The notes beneath the pieces are model-generated. The model was not told the origin of the DNA. It saw nothing but the letters and a program-made list of their open reading frames with translations, and ran no database searches. Below, piece after piece: positions 24,324 through 32,527 of a stretch of 64,000 bases of DNA (within the stretch, counting starts at the first letter, position 1; every line of letters begins with the position of its first letter). Source of the stretch: Marivirga atlantica (lineage in GTDB: Bacteria > Bacteroidota > Bacteroidia > Cytophagales > Cyclobacteriaceae); assembly GCF_016734805.1 (NCBI RefSeq), contig NZ_JAERQG010000003.1, forward strand, positions 248,001-312,000. Reading direction: 5' to 3'. A program made the position numbers and the translations under genes.

Positions 24324-25223
24324 TTACCGGATCATGTCGCTTCTGAGTGCTCTCCTTTTAACCATTTTGTTGATTAAAGGATAAGCCAATACCGATAACA
24401 AAATGATGGAGGTTCCCAGATAAAACCCTCCAGACATCTCTTCCTGTTTACCAAAGATAAGAAAGGCTAAAATAATACCATAAATAGGCTCAAGATTAAC
24501 AGTGAGGTTTACCACAAATGCAGAGAGCACTTTTTGAATTTCTACTGAAACCGCAAACGCATAAACCGTACAAAAGGCAGCAAGAAGGATCAAATAAGTC
24601 CAATCCATTTGAATTTCAGGCAAAACAAATAATGAAGGCTGATAAAAAAGCATGAATATGGCTGTACCCAAACATGCACCAAACATTTCATAGAAAGTAA
24701 TTGTGTAAGCAGGATGGTGCTTGGTAAACTCTCCGTTTAGTACGGTAAAAACGCTACAAAGAATGGCAGATATGATAGCCATACCAATGCCAAGTACATA
24801 ATCGAATTCAAATTGTAGTATGATGTAGAGACCAACTATCACAAACAAGCCTAGAAAAAGCTCGTAGATTCTAATTTTCCTTCTGGTCATCATAGGCTCA
24901 ATTAGGCTAGTCCAGAAGGAACAAGTAGCCATTCCTGCCAAACAAATGGAAGCAGTTGAAACCCTGGCGGACCAGAAAAAAAGTATCCAGTGCGCTGATA
25001 TAATAAATCCGGTACCAATGATTTTAAGAATAGCTGCCCTACCAATATTGAGTTTCCGCTTCCTTAACAGCAGCAGAATAAACAGAATGATACTGGCGAA
25101 CAATGTTCTATAAAGCACAACCTGTGGTGCCGAAAGTGTAATTAATAAACCAAGAATTGCTGAAAAGCCCCAAATTAATACAATGAAATGTAGTTTCAGA
25201 TAACTTTTTAGCTCGTGGTTCAT
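24324..25223 (-). CDS. EamA/DMT-family transporter
   Basis: The 299-residue protein has ten hydrophobic helices in two EamA repeats, with LIWGFSAILGLLI in the first and VNLEPIYGIILAFLIFG near the end of the second, both typical of the drug/metabolite transporter superfamily. Substrates of this family range from amino acids to nucleotides and cannot be read from sequence. Its ATG overlaps the stop of the upstream LptG-like gene by 4 bp, so translation is likely coupled, although no functional tie between the two is known. Confidence 0.88.
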   Translation of the reverse strand: MNHELKSYLKLHFIVLIWGFSAILGLLITLSAPQVVLYRTLFASIILFILLLLRKRKLNIGRAAILKIIGTGFIISAHWILFFWSARVSTASICLAGMATCSFWTSLIEPMMTRRKIRIYELFLGLFVIVGLYIILQFEFDYVLGIGMAIISAILCSVFTVLNGEFTKHHPAYTITFYEMFGACLGTAIFMLFYQPSLFVLPEIQMDWTYLILLAAFCTVYAFAVSVEIQKVLSAFVVNLTVNLEPIYGIILAFLIFGKQEEMSGGFYLGTSIILLSVLAYPLINKMVKRRALRSDMIR

Positions 25224-26293
25224 CGTGGTGTAAATTTATAGAGTATCAGTCCTATACAGCTAAAGACTATATTAGGTATCCATACAGCTAAAATAGGATT
25301 CATGGTTGAATTTTCAGCTATGGCCTTGCTCATTATAAAGAAAATAATAAAAACAAAGGCTATTACGAACCCAAGCGCAATTTGGAAACCTGTACCACCT
25401 CTGGTTTTTCTTGATGAAACTACAACTCCAATAAAGACTAGAATAATAGCCGCAAAAGGTGACATATATCGGATATAACGTTCAATCAAGTACACTTTAA
25501 CGTTATCCGCACCACGTTCTTTGAGCAGGCCAATATAGCTATTAAGCTCCGTCATGGTTAGTGTTTCCTGCAGTCCCTTATCACTCTCAAAATCATCAGG
25601 TGAGATATTTAAAACGGTATCCATCTCTTTTCCTGAACTCACAAATTCCTTAAAACCTTCAATTTCTCGCAGCTCCCAATCCTTTATGGTCCAGCTGGCT
25701 TTGGCAGAATCCCACTCTATTCTTCTTGCAGAAAGTTTAGCCTTTAGTTCCTGATTAGTAATTTTTTCTAGCGTAAATCTGTAGCCTACATCTCTTTGGT
25801 TGTTATAGCTTTCCATATAAGCGTAGGTCTCAGGAGCTATTTTTATATGAATATCTCTATCACTGTAATAAAACGGCTTTTGAATATAGGCTGCCTCAAA
25901 AGCAATCCTGGTTTTATTAGCTTCAGGAATTATAAAGGAATTTAAAAAGAAACTTGCTACGGCAATAATGCTGGCACCTATAAAGTAAGGTCGCATAAAC
26001 CTTCTAAAGCTCATACCGCCTGCTAGCATAGCAATAATTTCTGTATGCCCTGCTAAACGTGAAGTCACAAAAACAGTGGCTATAAAGATGGTTATTGGCG
26101 TAATGAGGTTAGCTATCCAGGGAATAAAAGCTCCATAATAAGGAAGAATATCAATAAGCTTCAAATTGTGCTCCATGAAGTCATCATTCTTCTCTGTGTA
26201 ATCAATAACCACTACAATGGCTAATATGATTAAAACCACAAATATGAATGTTGACAATAACTTCTTTATAATGTATTTATCTAATAGCTTCAT
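25220..26293 (-). CDS. LptF/LptG family permease (YjgP/YjgQ)
   Basis: The 357-residue protein starts MKLLDKYIIKKLLSTF, the typical LptG/LptF opening, so I choose the ATG at 26293 rather than a TTG 15 bp upstream. Three N-terminal helices, a periplasmic beta-jellyroll (about 130-260) and three C-terminal helices follow. The helix with AMLAGGMSFRRFMRP is the coupling helix to the ATPase LptB. The family extracts lipopolysaccharide from the inner membrane. In Bacteroidetes two YjgP/Q proteins are usual; which this one is cannot be decided. The gene lies 80 bp after tgt and overlaps the EamA gene. Confidence 0.88.
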   Translation of the reverse strand: MKLLDKYIIKKLLSTFIFVVLIILAIVVVIDYTEKNDDFMEHNLKLIDILPYYGAFIPWIANLITPITIFIATVFVTSRLAGHTEIIAMLAGGMSFRRFMRPYFIGASIIAVASFFLNSFIIPEANKTRIAFEAAYIQKPFYYSDRDIHIKIAPETYAYMESYNNQRDVGYRFTLEKITNQELKAKLSARRIEWDSAKASWTIKDWELREIEGFKEFVSSGKEMDTVLNISPDDFESDKGLQETLTMTELNSYIGLLKERGADNVKVYLIERYIRYMSPFAAIILVFIGVVVSSRKTRGGTGFQIALGFVIAFVFIIFFIMSKAIAENSTMNPILAVWIPNIVFSCIGLILYKFTPR

Positions 26294-26373
26294 TAATTCA
26301 ATTGGCAATTAACAATGAACAATTATCAATTGATCATTTTAAATTCGTAAATCGTAAATCTCAATTCTAAAAT
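26294..26373. repeat. AT-rich spacer of short degenerate repeats
   Basis: The spacer between tgt and the LptG-like gene is made of variants of CAATTAACAATGAACAATT and a near-tandem TCGTAAATCGTAAATC. Similar AATTGATAATT strings occur at 34442-34456 and 58024-58040. Such spacers appear in other Bacteroidetes genomes as I recall; a role is unknown. Confidence 0.5.
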
Positions 26374-27504
26374 CTACAGCCTCTCCATCAATTTTCTAGC
26401 CATCTTTTCTTTCCAGCTATAAAAAGTGCCTTGCTCTATTTGCTCCCTCGCCTGCTCAACCAGCCAAAGGTAAAAAGTTAGGTTATGAATACTAGCGATT
26501 TGAGCTCCAAGTATTTCTTTTGAAGTTATCAAGTGTCGTAAATAAGCTTTAGAATAGAAAGTATCTACATAAGTACCAAGAGCCGGATCAATAGGACTTA
26601 AATCATCTTCCCACTTTTTATTTCTGATATTGATGATCCCTTCCGTTGTAAATAGCATCCCATTTCTGGCATTTCTGGTTGGCATTACACAGTCAAACAT
26701 ATCAACACCTAATGCAATACACTCCAATATATTAGCAGGTGTTCCTACTCCCATTAAATACCTTGGCTTGTCCGATGGAAGAATATCACAAACCAACTCA
26801 GTCATTTCATACATCATTTCAGCAGGCTCACCTACTGATAAGCCGCCAATGGCATTTCCATCTCTACCTTTTGAGGCAATTACTTCTGCTGACTGCTTTC
26901 TTAAATCTTTATAAGTACTTCCTTGAACTATTGGAAATAAAGTTTGCTCATAGCCGTAATGACCTTCCGTTTCATCAAATCTGGTAATGCACCTATCTAG
27001 CCAGCGGTGGGTCATGTCCATCGACTTTCGGGCATACTCATAATCGCAAGGATATGGTGTACACTCGTCAAAAGCCATCATGATATCCGCGCCTATTTTG
27101 CGCTGTATATCCATCACACCCTCAGGGCTGAAGATATGCTTTGATCCATCTATGTGAGATTTAAAGGTTACTCCCTCCTCTTTGATTTTCCGCGTACCGG
27201 ATAAGCTATAAACCTGGTATCCTCCACTATCTGTTAGTATGGGTTTATCCCAACCATTGAACTTGTGCAAGCCTCCGGCTTTTTGAAGAATATCTAAACC
27301 AGGTCTCAGGTAAAGGTGATAGGTATTTCCTAAAATAATTTGTGCCTCAATATCATCCTTCAACTCGCGCTGATGAACTGCTTTCACTGAACCAGCTGTG
27401 CCAACAGGCATAAAAATGGGTGTTTGAATATCGCCATGAGCTGTCTTAACAATTCCGGTTCTTGCTTTTGAATCTTTATCGGTATGCTTAATCTTAAATT
27501 CCAT
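26374..27504 (-). CDS. tgt: tRNA-guanine transglycosylase (queuine tRNA-ribosyltransferase)
   Basis: Tgt swaps guanine 34 for preQ1 in tRNAs with GUN anticodons on the way to queuosine. The 376-residue protein has the catalytic core: MPVGTAGSVKAV, LTDSGGYQVYSL with the active Asp, GGLSVGEP, and the nucleophile Asp in GVDMFDCVMPTRNARNG. The zinc site is unusual. Where most bacterial enzymes have CxCxxC before the SRAYLRHL segment, this protein has ALGTYVDTFYSKAYLRHL, so all three cysteines are absent although the following His (IHNL) remains. It is the first gene of a minus-strand run with the LptG-like and EamA genes. Confidence 0.95.
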   Translation of the reverse strand: MEFKIKHTDKDSKARTGIVKTAHGDIQTPIFMPVGTAGSVKAVHQRELKDDIEAQIILGNTYHLYLRPGLDILQKAGGLHKFNGWDKPILTDSGGYQVYSLSGTRKIKEEGVTFKSHIDGSKHIFSPEGVMDIQRKIGADIMMAFDECTPYPCDYEYARKSMDMTHRWLDRCITRFDETEGHYGYEQTLFPIVQGSTYKDLRKQSAEVIASKGRDGNAIGGLSVGEPAEMMYEMTELVCDILPSDKPRYLMGVGTPANILECIALGVDMFDCVMPTRNARNGMLFTTEGIINIRNKKWEDDLSPIDPALGTYVDTFYSKAYLRHLITSKEILGAQIASIHNLTFYLWLVEQAREQIEQGTFYSWKEKMARKLMERL

Positions 27505-27511
27505 GCTGGTG

Positions 27512-27519
27512 CAAAAATA
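27512..27519 (-). promoter_or_regulatory. -7 promoter element (TATTTTTG) for tgt
   Basis: On the minus strand this reads TATTTTTG, 7 bp before the tgt ATG. The leader would be extremely short or the transcript nearly leaderless. Confidence 0.4.
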
Positions 27520-27554
27520 TAGCTTATATAGAAATTATAGTTTTTATTTTCCAA

Positions 27555-27562
27555 TATCTTTG
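27555..27562 (+). promoter_or_regulatory. -7 promoter element (TATCTTTG) for the glycosyltransferase operon
   Basis: TATCTTTG matches TAnnTTTG and is 27 bp before the start at 27590. It lies in the divergent region shared with tgt. Confidence 0.5.
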
Positions 27563-27589
27563 CCGCCAAAGTAAAAAAGACAGCGCTTC

Positions 27590-28705
27590 ATGCCTCAGAT
27601 ACATTTCACCTTTTATTTATTATCAACTTTATTAATCATTCAACTCTACTTTTTTCTTCGCTATATCATTAAGCTACTTAATTATAATAGTTCAGATGAA
27701 ACATCAGATTTGCATCCAACTTCGGTAGTGATTTGTGCGCACAACGAATTTGATAATCTACAAAATCATTTACCCAGCATCTTAACCCAACAGCATGCTA
27801 ACTATGAAGTAATTGTGGTCGATGACCGCTCGCATGATCAGAGTTACGATTGGCTATTAGAGCAGAAAAAAGCTTACCCCCACCTCAAAGTAATTCGGAT
27901 TGATGAAGTGCCCAATCATATCAATAATAAAAAGTATGCACTTACAATTGGTATTAAAGCTGCTAAAAATGAATTTATTCTCTTAACAGATGCTGATTGT
28001 GAGGTTAAGTCAAAACTTTGGGTTGACAGAATGTCACAATCTTTTAATCAATCTACAGATTTTGTCTTAGGCGCTTCTCTATATCAAAAAAGGAAAGGAT
28101 TTCTAAATCAGCTCATACAATTCGAAACCTATAAAACTGCCATGCTTTATCTATCGAAAGCATTAGTGAGTAAGCCCTATATGGGTGTAGGTAGAAATTT
28201 AGCCTATCGGAAATCACTTTTTCTTCGGCAAAAAGGCTTTCATGGCTATCAATCTTTAACTGGGGGTGATGATGATTTATTTGTTAATAAACATGCTAAC
28301 AATAAAAATACAAGAATAAGCATAAGCTCTGAGTCTGTTACTTATTCAATCCCCAAAACCAATTGGAGTGCGTATAACTTGCAAAAGAAAAGACACTATT
28401 CTGTAGGTAAGTATTATCACAGAAGCGATAAATTGTTTTTAGCAAGTATTCAATTGTCCACAGGACTTATATACCTCTCATATATTTTAGGCTTGATCTT
28501 TTTATCAAGAAACTTTATACTAATTTCATCATCATTAATGTTAGTGAGGTGGGTAGGACAATATGTCGCATATTTGAAACTTAGCATTAAGTTTGGTGAT
28601 AAGTATCAACCTTGGCTTTTACCCGTAATAGAAATATTTGAATTATTCTATTACTTCGTTATAGGGTTAAGGGCTATTCGCTCAAAACGAATTCGATGGA
28701 AATAA
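27590..28705 (+). CDS. Membrane-bound family 2 glycosyltransferase
   Basis: The 371-residue protein has an N-terminal helix (about 5-24), a GT-A catalytic domain and two or three C-terminal helices (about 285-305, 308-330 and 340-360). Motifs are SVVICAHNE, VVDDRSHD, LTDADCEV as the DxD motif and GGDDDLFVN as the acceptor/catalytic region. QKKRHYS stands where processive enzymes have QxxRW. The layout resembles membrane glycosyltransferases of polysaccharide synthesis, but the sugar is unknown. The 3' end overlaps the sigma-factor gene by 10 bp. Confidence 0.85.
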   Translation: MPQIHFTFYLLSTLLIIQLYFFLRYIIKLLNYNSSDETSDLHPTSVVICAHNEFDNLQNHLPSILTQQHANYEVIVVDDRSHDQSYDWLLEQKKAYPHLKVIRIDEVPNHINNKKYALTIGIKAAKNEFILLTDADCEVKSKLWVDRMSQSFNQSTDFVLGASLYQKRKGFLNQLIQFETYKTAMLYLSKALVSKPYMGVGRNLAYRKSLFLRQKGFHGYQSLTGGDDDLFVNKHANNKNTRISISSESVTYSIPKTNWSAYNLQKKRHYSVGKYYHRSDKLFLASIQLSTGLIYLSYILGLIFLSRNFILISSSLMLVRWVGQYVAYLKLSIKFGDKYQPWLLPVIEIFELFYYFVIGLRAIRSKRIRWK

Positions 28706-29313
28706 ATAAGAACAGAAACTTTTCTGAAAAAGCACTCAAAGATTTCAGACTTATAGATCAAGCTGTTATCAATAAAGACCAAATGGCATATGCCGAGTTG
28801 ATGCAGCGCTATAAAAAGCCGGTTTATCACATGATTCTTAAAATGGTAAGAAATGTAGATGATGCCGAAGATTTAACAATTGAAGCTTTCTCCAAAGCTT
28901 TCAAGAGTTTGCACCGCTTTAAGAAAGACTACACTTTTAGTACCTGGCTTTTTAGAATTGCTACTAATAATGCTATTGACTTCATTAGAAAAAAGAAGCT
29001 GAAAACAGTCAGCATTCATAACTCTTACACTGATGATAATGGTGATGCCGTAGCAATGGATATTGAGGATGATAAGAACCTTACTCCACAGGATTCAGCT
29101 ATAAAACAGCAGCGTATAGAATTGATGCGCATGTTTGTTGATAAGCTCCCTGCCAAATATCAGCGTCTGGTAAAGTTGAGATATTTTCAGGAATTATCTT
29201 ATGAAGAGATTGCTACCGAACTTGAAGCTCCATTGGGTACTGTAAAGGCTCAACTGCATCGTTCAAGAGAGCTTATGAAAGAATTGATCCAAGGCAAAGA
29301 AACACGTTTCTAA
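28696..29313 (+). CDS. ECF-type RNA polymerase sigma factor
   Basis: The 205-residue protein has region 2 (YKKPVYHMILKMVRNVDDAEDLTIE and STWLFRIATNNAIDFIRKKK) and region 4 (LPAKYQRLVKLRYFQELSYEEIA with GTVKAQLHRSRELM), the minimal layout of extracytoplasmic-function sigma factors. It directs RNA polymerase to a set of promoters that cannot be read here. The linker between the regions, about 45 residues and acidic, is longer than usual. No anti-sigma factor gene follows; rsmG starts 2 bp downstream and the glycosyltransferase overlaps upstream. It may therefore be controlled by its level rather than by a membrane anti-sigma factor. Confidence 0.92.
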   Translation: MEINKNRNFSEKALKDFRLIDQAVINKDQMAYAELMQRYKKPVYHMILKMVRNVDDAEDLTIEAFSKAFKSLHRFKKDYTFSTWLFRIATNNAIDFIRKKKLKTVSIHNSYTDDNGDAVAMDIEDDKNLTPQDSAIKQQRIELMRMFVDKLPAKYQRLVKLRYFQELSYEEIATELEAPLGTVKAQLHRSRELMKELIQGKETRF

Positions 29314-29315
29314 GT

Positions 29316-29939
29316 ATGGATTCAGTTGAACTCATTAATAAGTACTTTCCTGATTTATCAGAGCAGCAGCAAAAACAATTTGCACAGCTAGGTAAATTAT
29401 ACTCAGAGTGGAATGAGAAAATCAATGTGATTTCAAGAAAAGACATTGATCACATTTATGAGCGACATATATTGCATGCCCTCTCCATTGCCAAGTTTAA
29501 AGACCTAAATGGAAAAAAGATTCTTGATGTGGGCACAGGTGGTGGTTTTCCAGGTATCCCATTAGCTATAATGTTTCCGGATGCACAATTTACTTTAGTC
29601 GATTCTATCGGTAAAAAGATAACTGTTGTTCAGGAAGTTGCAGAAGCCATCGGTTTGCAGAATCTAAAGGCACATCATCAAAGAGCTGAAAAAGTAAAAG
29701 ATAAATTTGATTTTGTAGTGAGCCGCGCTGTTACCCGAATGAATAAATTTCTGCCCTGGGTAAGGGAGAAAATCAAAATGGATGCTAACTCAACAGATGT
29801 TGGCATTATTGCACTTAAGGGTGGTGATTTGACCGAGGAAATGGCGGAAATAAAGAGAGGCTATCAAGAAAAAAGCCTTACCGATTATTATGAAGAAGAA
29901 TTTTTTGAAACCAAGAAAATCATCTTTATACCTTTCTAA
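29316..29939 (+). CDS. rsmG: 16S rRNA m7G527 methyltransferase (RsmG)
   Basis: RsmG (GidB) methylates N7 of G527 in 16S rRNA using S-adenosylmethionine. The 207-residue length is typical. The SAM-binding motif LDVGTGGGFPGIPLAI is at about residues 66-81, preceded by the helix NEKINVISRKDIDHIYERHILHAL. VSRAVTRMNKFLPWV is the RNA-side motif. It follows the sigma-factor gene by 2 bp. In many bacteria it lies near the origin with mnmG, but not here. Loss of RsmG is known to give low-level streptomycin resistance. Confidence 0.95.
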   Translation: MDSVELINKYFPDLSEQQQKQFAQLGKLYSEWNEKINVISRKDIDHIYERHILHALSIAKFKDLNGKKILDVGTGGGFPGIPLAIMFPDAQFTLVDSIGKKITVVQEVAEAIGLQNLKAHHQRAEKVKDKFDFVVSRAVTRMNKFLPWVREKIKMDANSTDVGIIALKGGDLTEEMAEIKRGYQEKSLTDYYEEEFFETKKIIFIPF

Positions 29940-29982
29940 CTTATGAGAATTCCATGTGGCTTTTGAAAACAAACACATACGC

Positions 29983-30726
29983 ATGAAAATATTTAAGTAC
30001 ATCGTAATATTTCTCTTGCTAATTGCAGCAGCAGGAACCGTTACCTTTTTTGTTTTAGACAAACCACTTCCTGAAGGTGAACAAGGCCCCAGAGCTGAAG
30101 CTTTGGCTGATCGCATGTTGGAAGCAATAAATGATTCTGCATGGCAAGCTACGGGAGTTGTTAGTTGGAACTATCAGGATATTCATGATTTTGTGTGGGA
30201 CAAGGACCGAAGCTTTGTAAAAGTTAGCTGGGAACAGTATGATGTATTCGTCAACCTATCAACCAAGCAAGGAAAAGCTTATGCAAAGAGTAAACTTGTA
30301 AAAGACTCAAGTGCCACAGTTGAGTTTGTTACCAAAGCTTATAATTTTTGGGCCAATGACAGCTTTTGGCTAAATCCCATTTCTAAAATTAGGGATAGAG
30401 GCACCAAACGATCACTCATTAACTTAGATCAGCCTAATAAAACCGGACTATTGGTAACATATCAATCTGGGGGTGTAACACCTGGAGACTCCTATCTCTA
30501 TGTTGTGGATGAAGAGAATTACAGACCTGAAGCCATAAAAATGTGGGTGTCCATTATTCCTATAGGTGGTATTGAATTTAGTTGGGAAGAATATGTGAAG
30601 ACTGAAACGGGTGCAATAATTTCTGTTTATCATGATGGGCCTATTGGTGTTAAGATCAACGGACTCAAAACCTATTCAGATATCACAGCATTTGAGGAAG
30701 GTGATATTTTTGAAGTTTTAAATTAA
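29983..30726 (+). CDS. Membrane-anchored envelope protein, unknown function
   Basis: The 247-residue protein starts with one N-terminal helix (MKIFKYIVIFLLLIAAAGTVTFF) and no clear cleavage site, so it is probably inner-membrane anchored with a periplasmic domain. The body is rich in Trp and beta strands (GVVSWNYQDIHDFVW, VKVSWEQYDVFVN), a pattern of lipid- or lipoprotein-binding periplasmic domains, but I cannot name the family. I chose the ATG at 29983 over a GTG at 29956 because it places the helix directly at the N-terminus. It follows rsmG by 43 bp. Confidence 0.7.
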   Translation: MKIFKYIVIFLLLIAAAGTVTFFVLDKPLPEGEQGPRAEALADRMLEAINDSAWQATGVVSWNYQDIHDFVWDKDRSFVKVSWEQYDVFVNLSTKQGKAYAKSKLVKDSSATVEFVTKAYNFWANDSFWLNPISKIRDRGTKRSLINLDQPNKTGLLVTYQSGGVTPGDSYLYVVDEENYRPEAIKMWVSIIPIGGIEFSWEEYVKTETGAIISVYHDGPIGVKINGLKTYSDITAFEEGDIFEVLN

Positions 30727-30840
30727 GATTGACACCTATGGAATCAGCCTATTCATAAACAATTAATATCACTCTTTCCATTTCAAATTGTATTCTCAAT
30801 TTAATTCTCTATTCAACTGCACATTTTCAAAAGCTTATTG

Positions 30841-30848
30841 TACCTTTG
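30841..30848 (+). promoter_or_regulatory. -7 promoter element (TACCTTTG) for pyrG
   Basis: TACCTTTG is a perfect match to TAnnTTTG and lies 37 bp ahead of the pyrG start. A -33 box is not clear. Confidence 0.55.
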
Positions 30849-30885
30849 TATCCCATAAGTATTAAAGCGACTCGAACACTATCTT

Positions 30886-32520
30886 ATGGCATCTCAAAAA
30901 TCTACTAAATTCATCTTCGTTACAGGAGGTGTTACTTCATCACTCGGAAAAGGTATAATTGCAGCATCACTGGCTAAACTTTTACAGGCCAGAGGCTTCT
31001 CTGTTACCATCCAAAAATTAGATCCTTATATCAATATAGATCCGGGAACTTTAAACCCATATGAGCATGGCGAATGTTTTGTTACGGATGATGGAGCGGA
31101 AACGGATTTAGATTTAGGTCATTATGAGCGTTTTTTGAATATTAACACTTCACAAGCCAATAATGTAACAACTGGTAGAATTTATAATAATGTTATTACT
31201 AAAGAGCGTGAAGGTGCCTATTTGGGAAAAACTGTACAGGTTATTCCTCATATCACAGACGAGATAAAAAGAAATATTTATGCTGTTGCTGATAATGATG
31301 AATATGACATTGTTATTACAGAGATTGGCGGTTGCGTAGGTGATATTGAGTCTCTTCCCTTCATTGAGGCAGTTCGCCAGGTAAGGTGGGATGTTGGAGC
31401 CAACAATTTCCTTGTAATAAATTTAACGTTGGTGCCTTACCTAAGAGCAGCAAAAGAATTAAAAACTAAGCCTACACAACACGCAGTTAAGCAATTATTG
31501 GAAGCTGGTATTCAACCAGATATACTAGTTTGTAGAACTGAGCATAAACTTCCTCAAGAGATTAGAAAGAAACTGGCTCAATTCTGTAATGTTAATATTA
31601 ATTCAGTAATTGAAGCAATGGACGCAGATTCAATCTATGATGTGCCTTTATTAATGAGAAAGGAAAAGCTTGATGAGCGAGTGCTTGCCAAGTTAAAGCT
31701 TTCACACAAGGTAGATCCAGAGCTCACACAGTGGAAAGAGTTCCTTGGAAAGCTCAAAAACCCGATCTCTGAAATAAATATTGCCTTAGTGGGTAAATAC
31801 ATTGAATTACCTGATGCTTATAAATCAATAACCGAAGCTTTTGTACATGCAGGTGCACAGAATGAAACCAAGGTAAATATCAAATGGGTACATTCTGAAG
31901 AAATTAATGATGCCAATGTGAAAGAGCTATTAGGCAATGTTCATGGGGTTCTTGTTGCTCCAGGGTTTGGTGAAAGGGGTATTGATGGAAAGATTACCGC
32001 CATTAAATATGTGCGAGAAGAAAAAATACCATTTTTTGGTATTTGCTTAGGCATGCAATGTGCGGTGGCAGAATTTGGTCAAAATGTGTTAAAACTTAAA
32101 GGAGCCATTTCAACTGAAATGAATCCTAAAACAAAGCATCCGGTAATTGACCTCATGGTTGAGCAGCAAGGCATCACTAAAAAAGGTGGAACTATGCGTT
32201 TGGGAGCTTATCAGTGTGATCTTAAGAAAAACACTAAAGCCTACCAGGCATACGGAAAATCTAAAATAAAAGAGCGACATAGGCACAGATATGAATTTAA
32301 TAACTCATATTTGCAGCAGTTTGAAGAGGCAGGCATGATTGCCAGCGGAATTAATCCGGATACTAATCTTGTTGAAATTATAGAGATTCCGGATCATCCT
32401 TGGTTTGTGGGCTCGCAATTTCACCCTGAATTAAAAAGTACGGTGTTAAATCCACATCCTTTATTCGTTCGCTTCGTAAAAGCCTCTCTGGAACATAAAA
32501 TTTTATCAGAATCGAATTAA
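30886..32520 (+). CDS. pyrG: CTP synthase
   Basis: PyrG makes CTP from UTP, ATP and glutamine. The 544-residue protein has the synthetase domain ([14 protein letters not shown] near residue 9, then [21 protein letters not shown]) and a C-terminal class I glutamine amidotransferase domain. Its nucleophile Cys is in [11 protein letters not shown], and the His-Glu pair is in [11 protein letters not shown]. All segments expected for a complete enzyme are present. yidC begins 7 bp downstream, so the two form an operon ending at the terminator at 34406-34433. Confidence 0.97.
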   Translation: MASQKSTKFIFVTGGVTSSLGKGIIAASLAKLLQARGFSVTIQKLDPYINIDPGTLNPYEHGECFVTDDGAETDLDLGHYERFLNINTSQANNVTTGRIYNNVITKEREGAYLGKTVQVIPHITDEIKRNIYAVADNDEYDIVITEIGGCVGDIESLPFIEAVRQVRWDVGANNFLVINLTLVPYLRAAKELKTKPTQHAVKQLLEAGIQPDILVCRTEHKLPQEIRKKLAQFCNVNINSVIEAMDADSIYDVPLLMRKEKLDERVLAKLKLSHKVDPELTQWKEFLGKLKNPISEINIALVGKYIELPDAYKSITEAFVHAGAQNETKVNIKWVHSEEINDANVKELLGNVHGVLVAPGFGERGIDGKITAIKYVREEKIPFFGICLGMQCAVAEFGQNVLKLKGAISTEMNPKTKHPVIDLMVEQQGITKKGGTMRLGAYQCDLKKNTKAYQAYGKSKIKERHRHRYEFNNSYLQQFEEAGMIASGINPDTNLVEIIEIPDHPWFVGSQFHPELKSTVLNPHPLFVRFVKASLEHKILSESN

Positions 32521-32527
32521 AAGTTAA

